Shown here piece after piece: positions 27,122 through 35,246 of a DNA stretch of 64,000 nt (its first letter is position 1; every line of letters starts with the position of its first letter). The notes under the pieces are model-generated. The model had not been told where the DNA came from and ran no database searches. It worked only from the letters and a program-made list of their open reading frames with translations. Source of the DNA: Algivirga pacifica (GTDB taxonomy: Bacteria; Bacteroidota; Bacteroidia; Cytophagales; Flammeovirgaceae). The position numbers and the translations under genes were made by a program. Where the stretch lies: contig NZ_BAABJX010000010.1 of the NCBI RefSeq assembly GCF_039543525.1, forward strand, positions 35,608-99,607, read 5' to 3'.

Positions 27122-27700
27122 TTAGACGTCTTGGTAAGAAGATGTCTCTACTGATGTAGCTGGCTTTCCTCCCAACTGTTGGTGTAACCCTTCCTTCATT
27201 TTTCGAACAGCATCCTTGGCATCTTTATTTTTAGCGAATGCTTGCTCAAAGTCTTTTTTGGACGGCAATGCCATTTCTCCTTCCTTATTGATCGAATGAT
27301 ATTTTTTTAGGAGTGCATCGTATCCATTACGGGCTTCTTTTTCTGAGATAAAATCATCAAATAATTTTCCCAGTAAGTTATCTGCTTCTCTAGCGAGTTC
27401 AAGATACATATTGCCAATCTTTCTATGGTTTTCTATATCCTTGGAATAGTTAAAGAAGGTTTGAATAGCTGCCATAGCTGCAGCTACAAAAGAAATAACG
27501 GAGACTAAAGCTTTTCGAAAAATATCTTCCCGCATCAATTCTATCAAACTAGAACCGATGATTACATTGATAAGCACTACCGTAATCCCCATATATTTGT
27601 TCGCACTATTCTTTCGCTCAGCAGCGTGAAAGTGCATATCCTTGTTCAATCGGGCATCACATTGTAACTCCTTGATGAGAATTTCTAGGTTAGCAGACAT
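27122..27700 (-). CDS. SLATT-domain two-transmembrane protein (orphan)
   Basis: The 192-residue protein starts with a polar helix, then has two adjacent transmembrane helices (about 38-55 and 64-83: GITVVLINVIIGSSLIEL, ALVSVISFVAAAMAAIQTFF), followed by a long cytoplasmic helical region with the GNMYLELAREADNLL and ALLKKYHSINKEGEMALPSKKDF elements typical of SLATT domains. Comparative genomics predicts SLATT proteins to be pore-forming effectors coupled to nucleotide-second-messenger defence systems (SMODS/SLOG). No such sensor is encoded next to it here. The call rests on topology and motif pattern. Confidence 0.75.
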   Translation of the reverse strand: MSANLEILIKELQCDARLNKDMHFHAAERKNSANKYMGITVVLINVIIGSSLIELMREDIFRKALVSVISFVAAAMAAIQTFFNYSKDIENHRKIGNMYLELAREADNLLGKLFDDFISEKEARNGYDALLKKYHSINKEGEMALPSKKDFEQAFAKNKDAKDAVRKMKEGLHQQLGGKPATSVETSSYQDV

Positions 27701-27780
27701 TTTGTTTTTGTTGATTTAGTTCAATGATGGGTAAAGGTAATAGATTGTCGGGATTTTTGGGAGGGAATTTGTAGTGAGAG

Positions 27781-27908
27781 GGGCGGCCACAAGGGCAATG
27801 CTGTCAGCTTAAGGAGATAGCGCATGTAAAAAGAGTAGTGCAAACCCGCTGCAGGTCGTAGCGTGGACGCTACGACCTGTATCTGGGGGGCGACCACAAG
27901 GGTCGCCC
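27781..27908. repeat. REP-like hairpins between SLATT and thioredoxin-like genes
   Basis: There are three parts: a degenerate GGGCGGCCACAAGGGC copy (27781-27796); a CAGGTCGTAGCG/CGC-TACGACCTG hairpin with a TGGA loop (27852-27879); and a full GGGCGACC-acaa-GGTCGCCC hairpin (27888-27908) that ends exactly at the stop codon of the following minus-strand gene. The last also occurs at 40015-40040. Confidence 0.75.
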
Positions 27909-28583
27909 TTACTTACCTTTTACCTTAATAGAGCAACCAATCGCTTTCGTAAACGTCATTGGCACCTCCTCTCCAGCTAACAATGCATCAACAGCATCCT
28001 GTACGTAATGCTTATCCGCCTGCTCAGCACTACTGTAGTTATTATCTATAGCACCAACATAACGAACTACATACTCCTCCTCTACTTTCTCTAATACAAA
28101 TACATGGGGTGTTTTTGTTGCTCCATATACCGGGTAAACCTCTTGTTTCTCATCCAAAAGGTATGGGAATGTAAATCCTTTTTCAGCTGCTCTTTCTTTC
28201 ATTTTCTCGAAAGAGTCTTCTGGTTGTACTTCTGGGTCATTGGGATTGATTGCGACAACAGGATATCCTTTTTCCTTATACATCTTGTCCAAAGCGATGA
28301 TACGCTCCTCATATGCTTTCGCATAAGGGCAGTGGTTACAAGTAAAAATCAAGATCACTCCTTTGTTATCCTCTAAGCTCTCCAATGAATACTCCTGTCC
28401 ATCAATATTAGGCAATGTAAAGTCCATCGCTGCATCTCCTTCTCTATATCCTTCGGATTGTTGTGGCTTAACCTCAGCGGTCAGCACTTCTTTCTTTTCT
28501 TCCTCACGGTCAGAAGGTTTGGATGCACAAGAATAAAATAAAACTCCAACAATGGTCATTAGTATAAATAAGCTTCTTTTCAT
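27909..28583 (-). CDS. Thioredoxin-fold (AhpC/TSA-type) lipoprotein
   Basis: The 224-residue lipoprotein (FYSC lipobox) has a redoxin domain: AAMDFTLPNIDGQEYSLESL, then the active-site region ILIFTCNHCPYAKAYEER (CxxC, about 98-101), TPHVFVLE with cis-Pro, and a family-typical end GCSIKVK. It probably reduces or oxidises thiols in the periplasm or on the outer membrane. A second thioredoxin-fold lipoprotein gene lies 72 bp upstream on the same strand, so the pair may form an operon. The last codons (GGTAAAA GGTAAG) resemble heptamer units. Confidence 0.87.
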   Translation of the reverse strand: MKRSLFILMTIVGVLFYSCASKPSDREEEKKEVLTAEVKPQQSEGYREGDAAMDFTLPNIDGQEYSLESLEDNKGVILIFTCNHCPYAKAYEERIIALDKMYKEKGYPVVAINPNDPEVQPEDSFEKMKERAAEKGFTFPYLLDEKQEVYPVYGATKTPHVFVLEKVEEEYVVRYVGAIDNNYSSAEQADKHYVQDAVDALLAGEEVPMTFTKAIGCSIKVKGK

Positions 28584-28655
28584 GGTGTTGACTTTTATGC
28601 TATATAAATATTAAATATAATTTTAGGATTGGTTATCGTGTTTGTCTTAATATGA

Positions 28656-29198
28656 TTATTGCTCCAATCCCATCACCTCTTCCAACTCCTTAGACAAGGT
28701 CTCATAGTCAAAACTTTTCTCAAAAAATCTTCTCTTTTCTACATTATAGATCAACGTAGCAGGAATCGCTCCAGACCAGTTGGGATCTACCTTGGTTATC
28801 CAGCTATTCGCATCAGGGTCATCTAAAAATACCACTGTGGACTTCAAGTCTTTCTTTTGGATAAACTTCCCCAATCGTTCTGCTACCTTATCGTCCTTCA
28901 TGTCTAAACTCACTAAAAGGACCTTTACTTTACGTCCCTTATATTCTTTATCCAATTGCTGAAATGCTGGGAGTTCCTCTACACAAGGCTTACACCATGT
29001 CGCCCAAAAATTGATAACATAAGTGGTATCATTATTCCTCTGAAATAATGGTTCTATATGTTCATAATCATAGACAGCTATAGGCCCTGCAGAAGTTTTT
29101 AATACTTCTAAAGGTTGAGGCCACTCCGATTGTACATTTTTTGGTTGGCACGCTTGTATAAGGCTGATAAAAATAATGCCATAGTATAAAAATCTCAT
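28656..29198 (-). CDS. TlpA/ResA-like thioredoxin lipoprotein
   Basis: The 180-residue protein has a short lipoprotein signal (lipobox IQAC). The thioredoxin fold has YVINFWATWCKPCVEELPAFQQL with the WCKPC active site (about 69-73) and GAIPATLIYN containing the cis-Pro. Such proteins maintain or reduce disulfides in the envelope, for example in cytochrome c maturation. It precedes the second thioredoxin-fold lipoprotein gene. The individual substrate is unknown. Confidence 0.88.
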   Translation of the reverse strand: MRFLYYGIIFISLIQACQPKNVQSEWPQPLEVLKTSAGPIAVYDYEHIEPLFQRNNDTTYVINFWATWCKPCVEELPAFQQLDKEYKGRKVKVLLVSLDMKDDKVAERLGKFIQKKDLKSTVVFLDDPDANSWITKVDPNWSGAIPATLIYNVEKRRFFEKSFDYETLSKELEEVMGLEQ

Positions 29199-29348
29199 AA
29201 TAAAATAGTTATAATCTATGATAAATAAAGGATATTACTTGTATTAAAATATTATAAATAACAGAGTTTCTATTCCATTTAAAAGGATTCAAAAGCTTTA
29301 ATAGAACTGAAAAAATGTTAAGAGGCTTTAAGTCTCCAAATGCTCCCA

Positions 29349-29378
29349 TTGTATAATAAACAGATAGCCCTACTTTTG
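29349..29378 (+). promoter_or_regulatory. Bacteroidota-type promoter of the serine hydrolase gene
   Basis: TTG at 29349-29351, a 19-bp spacer and TACTTTTG at 29371-29378 fit TTG-N17-23-TAnnTTTG. The start codon lies about 48 bp downstream. Confidence 0.7.
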
Positions 29379-29426
29379 TTCCAAAGGAAAGAAATCAATC
29401 AGCTAACTGACGAACAAAATTAAACT

Positions 29427-30608
29427 ATGCGCCATCTCTTAACGACGCTACTGGTATTCGCCGGAACTTTTATTCCTACAGGATGTAACTACTATGACGC
29501 TGTACAACATGCAGTAGCTACCTCTTTTAATCACGGTCCATACGATTCTTCAGCTTCTCATACAACAGCAGAGGACTCATTGCTCCTTGTCAAGGAGCAT
29601 CAGCTTGACTCCATCTTTCAAAGAATGCACTCCCATAGAGGGTTTAATGGAACCGTATTGGTTGCTCAAAAAGGAGACATTCTTTATCAAGAAGCTTTTG
29701 GATATAAAAACTTTCGCTCAAGAGAGAAAATGGATAAAGATGCTATTTTCCAATTAGCTTCTGTATCCAAACAATTTACAGCTGCCGCCATTATGCTTTT
29801 GAAGCAACGTGGCATGCTAAAATACTCCGACAAAGTAACCTCTCTGCTACCTGGTTTTCCTTATAGTGAGGAGATTACGGTAAAGCACTTGTTGACACAC
29901 CGCTCTGGACTACCCAACTATGTATACCTAGCAGAAGAAAAAATAAAAGACAAGGACAACCCTGTAAACAATCAGGAAATGCTAAAACTCTTCTTTGAGG
30001 AAAAACCTAGCATTTATGGACAACCTGATGGGAAGTTTTATTATAACAATACTAATTACTTCTTGTTGGCTTGTATTGTAGAAAAAATCAGCGGCATATC
30101 CTTTAGTGACTTTATGCAAAAAGAGTTCTTTGAACCATTAGAGATGCAAAACACTTTTGTTTGGAATGAAGAACAGATCCAAAAGCATGCCGATCAAATG
30201 ACAACAGGCTATTCTGGAAGAAGAAAAACCTTTAATCCTTATTTTATTGATAGTGTAACAGGAGATAAGAGTGTATACTCTTGTACGGAAGACATGTTCA
30301 AATGGGATATGTCACTCTACAGCCACACAATCTTAAATAAGGAAACATTAGAAGAGGCTTTTAACGATAGTATTCTTGAAACAAAAAGAGATCGTAACTA
30401 TGGATTTGGCTACCGCCTACACCATATTAGTGATGGATCTACTGTTGTATTCCACGGAGGATGGTGGAGAGGGTATGCGACCTTATTCGTCCATTATCCT
30501 AAAAACCAAACAACTCTTATCGTTCTTAGTAATTACCTCAATAAGAGTTATGTCAATCTAAATAGTGTTTTGGATTTGTTGGAAATTCCGGAGTTTAAAA
30601 GAGTCTAA
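29427..30608 (+). CDS. Serine hydrolase lipoprotein (beta-lactamase family)
   Basis: The 393-residue protein has a lipoprotein signal (IPTGC). Catalytic motifs of the class C beta-lactamase/DD-peptidase superfamily are present: ASVSKQFTAAAIM (SxxK, about 108-120), FYYNNTNYFLLA (YxN, about 207-218) and FHGGWWRG near residue 347 replacing KTG. LLTHRSGLPNY is also typical. It may be an esterase, D-aminopeptidase or PBP-like enzyme. It has its own promoter and a bidirectional terminator. Confidence 0.88.
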   Translation: MRHLLTTLLVFAGTFIPTGCNYYDAVQHAVATSFNHGPYDSSASHTTAEDSLLLVKEHQLDSIFQRMHSHRGFNGTVLVAQKGDILYQEAFGYKNFRSREKMDKDAIFQLASVSKQFTAAAIMLLKQRGMLKYSDKVTSLLPGFPYSEEITVKHLLTHRSGLPNYVYLAEEKIKDKDNPVNNQEMLKLFFEEKPSIYGQPDGKFYYNNTNYFLLACIVEKISGISFSDFMQKEFFEPLEMQNTFVWNEEQIQKHADQMTTGYSGRRKTFNPYFIDSVTGDKSVYSCTEDMFKWDMSLYSHTILNKETLEEAFNDSILETKRDRNYGFGYRLHHISDGSTVVFHGGWWRGYATLFVHYPKNQTTLIVLSNYLNKSYVNLNSVLDLLEIPEFKRV

Positions 30609-30612
30609 GATA

Positions 30613-30649
30613 AAAAAAGAGCAGCGATCGTCGATCACTGCTCTTTTTT
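30613..30649. terminator. Bidirectional terminator between serine hydrolase and nrdA
   Basis: AAAAAGAGCAGCGATC, a 3-nt loop and the complementary arm with one mismatch are followed by T on the plus strand and preceded by A, so the hairpin can end transcripts from both converging genes. Confidence 0.92.
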
Positions 30650-30650
30650 T

Positions 30651-32336
30651 CTATCCTTCACAAGAAATACACTCATCGTCAGTGAGATTCATATTGTTTC
30701 TCAAAACGCTCTCACTTCTTTGATAGTATAGTGCCTTTACTCCTAGCTCATGTGCCTTCAGCATTACGGCATTGATTTCTTTTACAGGTGTAAATGGAGG
30801 GAAGTTCACATTCAAGGATTGTCCTTGATCTATAAACTGCTGACGAATTCCCGCCTGCTTTACCAACCCCATTTGATTGATCTCCTTAAAAGTAAGGAAT
30901 AACTCTTTCTCTTCTTCACTTAAGAAAGGTAGTCCCTGAACTGATCCTCCCTGAGAAAGAATCTGCTTCCATACCTCTGGCTTATTCTCTCCTTTCTCTT
31001 CCAATAAGGCTTCCAGATGTTTGTTTTTACGAACAAACGTTCCTTTAGCAGAATCCATGATATAATAGTTACTGGCGATTGGCTCAATACCTGTACTATA
31101 TCCTCCTGCAATAATCGCATTACTCGTTGTGGGTGCTACTGCGGATAAAGTCGCATTTCTTCTTCCTGTACCTTTCAATACTTTTGGCTCTCCATAAATC
31201 GTCGCCAACTTTTCCGATGCCGCTTCCGCCTGCTCCTTGATTTGCTTGAAAATGATACGTGTCCACGAATCTGCTTGCAAGCCCAAGAAAGGAATGCCTT
31301 TTTGCTGCAAGAAACTATGCCAACCCAATACGCCCAAGCCAAGTGCTCTGTGGTTTTTCGCAAAGTTGTGTGGGCGCTCCATATGAGGAATATCCGCTGA
31401 CTTTTCGATAAACTCCTCCATCACAGCATCCAGGAAGAAAGTAGCTGTTTCTACCAAATCTGTATCTTTCCACTCCTCATAACGTGCCAGGTTCAGGGAT
31501 GAAAGACAACATACGAAAGACTCCTCCTCATTGGATGGCAACATGATCTCAGAACATAGATTAGAAGCTCCAATCTTCATATCCTGATCCTTATACCACT
31601 GTGGTCGTTGCTCATTCGCATTGTCAATATACATGACATATGGAATGCCTTTCTCGATACGGGACTTGATCACCTTAGCCCATACTTCTCTAGATCGTTG
31701 GTCTCCATCTTTAACCTTCTGGATAAAGCTGTCCGTCACGGTTACACCCATATAGATATTCTGAATGGACTTTCCGACATCTTTAATGGAAAGAAACTCA
31801 TCGATATCTCCATGTTCTATATCAAGGTAAGCAGCCATCATACCACGTCTGGTACTTCCTTGGTTGGTACCGTTGATCACACTGTCAAACATCTCCAAGA
31901 ACGGGTAAACTCCGCTGGATTTACCATTATTGAAAATCTCCGACCCTCTAGGGCGTACATCTGAGATATTAACGGAAGTTCCTCCTCCCATCTTGGACAT
32001 CATCATCACTTCTCCCAAAGAAGAAGCAATACCAGCGATACTATCTGGCACGTAACTTCCAAAACAACTAATTGGAAGACCTCTTTCAGTCCCCATATTG
32101 GACCAAATAGGAGATGCAGGACATAGGAAGTTATTCCAGATGGCCTCAAAAATACGTTTTTCGAATTCGGGTTTCTCTAGTCTTAGGGCTGCGGATCTAG
32201 CAATCCTTGACATGGCGTCACGAACGGTTTCGCCTTGTAAAAGATACCCACGGCTCAAGGTTTGTAATCCTTCCTCTGTCATCCATTCCGGATAGTCCAC
32301 TCCTTTCACCATAGATTGCTGAACTGAAACTGTCAT
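30651..32336 (-). CDS. nrdA: Ribonucleoside-diphosphate reductase, large (alpha) subunit, class I, lacking an ATP cone
   Basis: The 561-residue catalytic subunit makes deoxyribonucleotides. Visible residues: redox Cys91 (LPISCFGS), the substrate triad in GASNLCSEI (Asn259, thiyl Cys261, Glu263), and redox partner Cys276/Cys277 (ESFVCCLSSLNL). The C-terminal tail ends in CISCEG, a CxxC that shuttles electrons. The protein starts directly at the reductase fold without the N-terminal ATP cone found in E. coli NrdA (761 residues); such short alpha subunits are normal in a Bacteroidota subclass. It follows nrdB, separated by 308 bp containing a palindromic element. Confidence 0.95.
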   Translation of the reverse strand: MTVSVQQSMVKGVDYPEWMTEEGLQTLSRGYLLQGETVRDAMSRIARSAALRLEKPEFEKRIFEAIWNNFLCPASPIWSNMGTERGLPISCFGSYVPDSIAGIASSLGEVMMMSKMGGGTSVNISDVRPRGSEIFNNGKSSGVYPFLEMFDSVINGTNQGSTRRGMMAAYLDIEHGDIDEFLSIKDVGKSIQNIYMGVTVTDSFIQKVKDGDQRSREVWAKVIKSRIEKGIPYVMYIDNANEQRPQWYKDQDMKIGASNLCSEIMLPSNEEESFVCCLSSLNLARYEEWKDTDLVETATFFLDAVMEEFIEKSADIPHMERPHNFAKNHRALGLGVLGWHSFLQQKGIPFLGLQADSWTRIIFKQIKEQAEAASEKLATIYGEPKVLKGTGRRNATLSAVAPTTSNAIIAGGYSTGIEPIASNYYIMDSAKGTFVRKNKHLEALLEEKGENKPEVWKQILSQGGSVQGLPFLSEEEKELFLTFKEINQMGLVKQAGIRQQFIDQGQSLNVNFPPFTPVKEINAVMLKAHELGVKALYYQRSESVLRNNMNLTDDECISCEG

Positions 32337-32507
32337 ATATTATTGTAGCGTAATTTATAAAGGTATTTGTATCAGAAAAGTATAGTACGGAAGAAGAGGA
32401 AAGAAGCTCAAAACACCCCTGTTATATGCAAAGGGGCGTTTTAACCTACTTTCCTCCAATACTATTTGGCTTTATTTTCTTTCGAATCACTCGTATTTAT
32501 AGCTTTT

Positions 32508-32633
32508 GTTCATATTGTTTAATTGAGCTTCGCTCGTTCATAATGTTTAGTTGAAGTTCAACGATTCAACTAACATACGCCGTGTAGCGGTATGAACGCA
32601 ATGGCAACGCCACTGCAATTAAACAGCATGAAC
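32508..32633. repeat. Composite palindromic element inside the nrdB-nrdA operon
   Basis: The 18-bp ends GTTCATATTGTTTAATTG and CAATTAAACAGCATGAAC are inverted with two mismatches. Between them are smaller palindromes: GAGCTTCGCTC, TTGAAGTTCAA, a 21-bp hairpin at 32574-32594 (ATACGCC...GCGGTAT) and GCAATGGCAACGCCACTGC. An internal GTTCATAATGTTTAGTTG matches the terminal repeat of the element at 44017-44263. The 21-bp module recurs inverted at 57769-57789. Confidence 0.85.
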
Positions 32634-32644
32634 ATTACTTTCTG

Positions 32645-33622
32645 TTAGAATAAATCATCAGCTGTAACTGATTGCGTCTTCTTCGTATATTCTGCCGGTC
32701 TTACGGCAAAGAAATCATCATGCGCTAACCCAAACACTTCTTCGTCAAACCAGTCCATCTTGCTTCGTTCCGCTTCGTCTACCTCAAATACAGGGCTCAA
32801 ACCAATTAATTTCAAGCTCTGATTCAAACGGTCACGCATGAAGTTTAACAATTGGGACAAAGGCATAAACTCCAACTCTCCATCCTTGAAGATGTCCGAC
32901 AGCAACTTCACCTCTACATCATGTAGGATGTGTGCTGCCTCATAAATACGCTCTTTCAATTCTGGCGTATTCATCTCTGGATTTTCTTTCAATAAGGTAT
33001 TATACAACCAGATTCCAGCGCGTGCGTGTGCATTTTCATCCTTGGCACTCCACTTGATAATATTTCCGATTCCCTTCAGTTCATTTTTGAACTTCTTAAA
33101 GGATAGCATAATCGCAAACTGAGAGAACAGGTTTACATTTTCTGTAAAGCAAGAGAAGATCGCAATACTTCTTAGCAAGTCCTCCGTAGACACCTTTCCG
33201 TCTGCATCTACATCAATTTTTTGTAATAACTCCAAGCGCTCCATGGCAATCTTATCTTCCAGGAAAGCCTCAAAGTTATCCAAACCTAACAGCTCATTCA
33301 AACGCGCATAAGCCGAGGCGTGACGTGCTTCGTTCTCTGCAAACGTGATACACATTGCCTTGATCTCTGGTTTAGGAATGAATTGTCCCAAAATACCCCA
33401 AAAATCATCCTGCACATTCGTCTCTGTTTGCGCAAAAGTCTTTAGAATGTTTCCTATAATCGTGCGCTCCCCCTCAGTCAATTGCGTTTTAAACTGCTGT
33501 ACATCCGCATCAAAATTCACCTCAGAGTGAATCCAAAATGTCTGATGGATCGCATCAATATACGTCTGTGCCTCAGGATACTCAAAAGGCTTATAGGCAA
33601 TACGTGGCTCAAGTAAGCTCAT
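32645..33622 (-). CDS. nrdB: Ribonucleoside-diphosphate reductase, small (beta) subunit, class I (Id-like)
   Basis: The 325-residue ferritin-like subunit generates the oxidant for NrdA. Metal ligands by alignment to E. coli: Glu67 (in AQTETN, where E. coli has Asp84), Glu98 and His101 (ENEARH), Glu161 (CFTENVNLF), and Glu196 with His199 (KDENAH). Tyr105 sits at the radical-tyrosine position. Glu as first ligand and the ATP-cone-free partner recall class Ic/Id enzymes such as that of Flavobacterium johnsoniae, which uses dimanganese; the metal is inferred. Residues 137-148 (DVDADGKVSTED) look like an EF-hand loop. It is the first gene after a cobalamin riboswitch. Confidence 0.94.
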   Translation of the reverse strand: MSLLEPRIAYKPFEYPEAQTYIDAIHQTFWIHSEVNFDADVQQFKTQLTEGERTIIGNILKTFAQTETNVQDDFWGILGQFIPKPEIKAMCITFAENEARHASAYARLNELLGLDNFEAFLEDKIAMERLELLQKIDVDADGKVSTEDLLRSIAIFSCFTENVNLFSQFAIMLSFKKFKNELKGIGNIIKWSAKDENAHARAGIWLYNTLLKENPEMNTPELKERIYEAAHILHDVEVKLLSDIFKDGELEFMPLSQLLNFMRDRLNQSLKLIGLSPVFEVDEAERSKMDWFDEEVFGLAHDDFFAVRPAEYTKKTQSVTADDLF

Positions 33623-33697
33623 CGGTCTGTTTGATTATCAATGTATAAAAAAGGTACTATGGTTAGGCTGTATCATCTCCCGGACACTCTCCTACTA

Positions 33698-33874
33698 TTG
33701 GAACTGACAGGCAGGTATTCTGACTTGCGCAAAGCCTATCTGCCTTCCCGTTTCTTCAAACAGTGGCAAAGAATGATTGGCTCTAAAAACAGCGCTCACA
33801 GCTGCGGGTACAGTACAGGAATCACACCTGTTTCCCTTTTCATTGAGCAGAGTGGTTACTCCTTCTCAACACCC
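33698..33874 (-). ncRNA. Cobalamin riboswitch controlling nrdBA
   Basis: Read on the minus strand, the segment shows the conserved aptamer blocks in order: GGGAAACAGGTGTGATTCC, then CCCGCAGCTGTGA, GCCACTG, GGGAAGGC, and the 3' box AAGTCAGAATACCTGCC. It ends about 75 nt before nrdB. Binding of a B12 coenzyme to such aptamers usually turns expression off. Upstream of a class I reductase this is known to shift cells to a B12-dependent class II enzyme when cobalamin is available. The bounds are approximate, and I did not resolve the expression platform. Confidence 0.93.
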
Positions 33875-33882
33875 ATCTTCGG

Positions 33883-33911
33883 CAAATATAAATAATTAGA
33901 ATTAGTTTCAA
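33883..33911 (-). promoter_or_regulatory. Promoter of the riboswitch-nrdBA transcript
   Basis: On the minus strand TTG (33911-33909), an 18-bp spacer and TATATTTG (33890-33883) match the Bacteroidota promoter consensus. The predicted start falls just before the aptamer, as expected. Confidence 0.78.
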
Positions 33912-34401
33912 TCTCAACAGGGATTGTTCCACTGTTCCACGGCTGTTAATATCCTCCCTAAACGATTGAAAAATAGTCTCTTTTGCGCCTTAAAAAATCA
34001 TATTATTTTTTTATCCATCTGGATTTCTCTGGGAGCTTCCGTATAAGGCGTTAGCGACTAACGAAAAGAGGGACAGGTGAGTTCAAGGTCCATAATCATC
34101 TTTTAGAGGTAATAGGTAAAAAGGAATAGGTAAAAGATTGGTGGGGGTGTAATATTTTTAACCATTGTACTGGTCTTAGGCTCCTGCCTAAGACCTAAAA
34201 GCGCTTTCGCCGAGCGTCCACGCTCGGATGGTAGGAATAGGAAATGGAGGTTGGTGATGGATTGATAGATCAAATAAAAAATTGCCCTGTTTCGTAAAGT
34301 GGCGGGATGAAGAGCGATTTTATCGATGAGAGTTTATCTCATTTCTCAAACCATAGGAGCCGATAAAACCTGAATTCTTTGAGTAGAGACGGAGTATAAA
34401 G
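33912..34401. other. Noncoding region with several hairpins and a heptamer array
   Basis: No ORF is credible here. It contains a CGTTAG-cga-CTAACG hairpin (34049-34063); a four-unit heptamer array GAGGTAA, TAGGTAA, AAAGGAA, TAGGTAA (34106-34133); a hairpin GGTCTTAGGC/GCCTAAGACC (34172-34195); and CCGAGCG-tcca-CGCTCGG (34210-34227), which resembles REP-type repeats. Confidence 0.6.
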
Positions 34402-34442
34402 AAAGAAAAAAGGAAGAGCGACTACTAGAATCACCCTCCCTT
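34402..34442 (-). terminator. Rho-independent terminator of gldC
   Basis: On the minus strand a 14-bp stem (34442-34429 with 34423-34410, including G-U pairs) and a 5-nt loop are followed by T-rich TTTTTTC. It begins 6 bp past the stop codon. Confidence 0.85.
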
Positions 34443-34448
34443 CTTATA

Positions 34449-34802
34449 TTACTTATTGTTACGCTTCAGCTGCTCTTCCTTCACATGCTCTGTCAACTTT
34501 CTGCACAACATCACCATCTCCTTGGCCATTTTCTCATCGCCTGTTGCGGTAGCAATCATCTGAGAAAGATCACCGATCGTATCAATGGCAAAGAATTTCA
34601 TTTCATCCACATCCATCTCTTTACCCCAAAGGCCAATTCTCAACGTTTCTTTGTTGATATGATCCCAAAGTGACAAGTTGAATGCTCTGGTCTCTGAAAA
34701 ACCCGCTTGCTCTGAATCCTGTGCTGCCCAAAAAATCTTCTCTGGAATATTTTGCTCGTCAAGCTCTACCTTAATACGTATTTCTCTTTCCTTAGTATCC
34801 AT
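34449..34802 (-). CDS. gldC: Gliding motility protein GldC
   Basis: The 117-residue soluble protein shows the GldC pattern: EIRIKVELDEQNIPEKIFWAAQDS, then AFNLSLWDHINKETLRIGLWGKEMDVDEMKFF, and TGDEKMAKEMVMLCRKLTEHVKEE. In Flavobacterium johnsoniae gldC supports gliding, and deletion gives a partial defect; its exact role is unknown. Its presence agrees with the T9SS sorting domains on the amylase and chitinase, since gliding and T9SS machineries are linked. No other gld gene is adjacent. Confidence 0.9.
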   Translation of the reverse strand: MDTKEREIRIKVELDEQNIPEKIFWAAQDSEQAGFSETRAFNLSLWDHINKETLRIGLWGKEMDVDEMKFFAIDTIGDLSQMIATATGDEKMAKEMVMLCRKLTEHVKEEQLKRNNK

Positions 34803-34913
34803 AAATCCAATTTTGTTTAACTATCTTAGCTAACCCGATTTTACCTCACATTGTTTCCCTTAGAAACAGCATCGGGTACAAAATGAGCACAAAGATGATA
34901 AACTTTTTTTAGA

Positions 34914-35246
34914 ATGAACAACGATCAACCGACTATCAACAGAAAGGATGTCCTAGTACGCATTGTACGCATGAGTTTTCACCCCGACAAAGCCGCCGAC
35001 TTTCTACAAATATTTCAGCAAGCGAAGTCCAAGATTCGCAATTTTGAGGGATGTCATCACCTGGAGCTCATGCAAGACCCGCAAGACCCCCATATCTACA
35101 TGACCTATAGCCACTGGACCAACGAAGACGCCTTGGAACATTACCGACACTCTGAATTGTTCAAGACTACTTGGGCCAAGACGAAAGTGTTGTTTAACGA
35201 CAAACCTGTGGCGTTTTCTGCGAAAGCAGTGAGCAGTGAGCAGTGA
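34914..35246 (+). CDS. Antibiotic biosynthesis monooxygenase (ABM) domain protein
   Basis: The 110-residue protein is a dimeric alpha/beta-barrel type: VLVRIVRMSFHPDKAADFLQIFQQAKSKIRNFEGCHHLELMQD, then MTYSHWTNEDALEHYRHSELFKTTWAKTKVLFNDKP. The family includes small cofactor-free or haem-degrading monooxygenases and many unknowns. Its last codons (A-V-S-S-E-Q-stop) are read from the GTGAGCA heptamer array: the array has entered the 3' end and supplies the TGA stop. Confidence 0.85.
   Translation: MNNDQPTINRKDVLVRIVRMSFHPDKAADFLQIFQQAKSKIRNFEGCHHLELMQDPQDPHIYMTYSHWTNEDALEHYRHSELFKTTWAKTKVLFNDKPVAFSAKAVSSEQ

Noticed and set aside
30651..32336. NrdA as truncated, because it is 200 residues shorter than E. 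coli NrdA
   Set aside because: All catalytic cysteines and the C-terminal CxxC tail are present; only the ATP cone is missing, which is normal for this subclass.
33641..33895. An 84-codon plus-strand reading frame
   Set aside because: It lies over the complement of the cobalamin riboswitch, and its codons reflect the conserved RNA; no homology is apparent.
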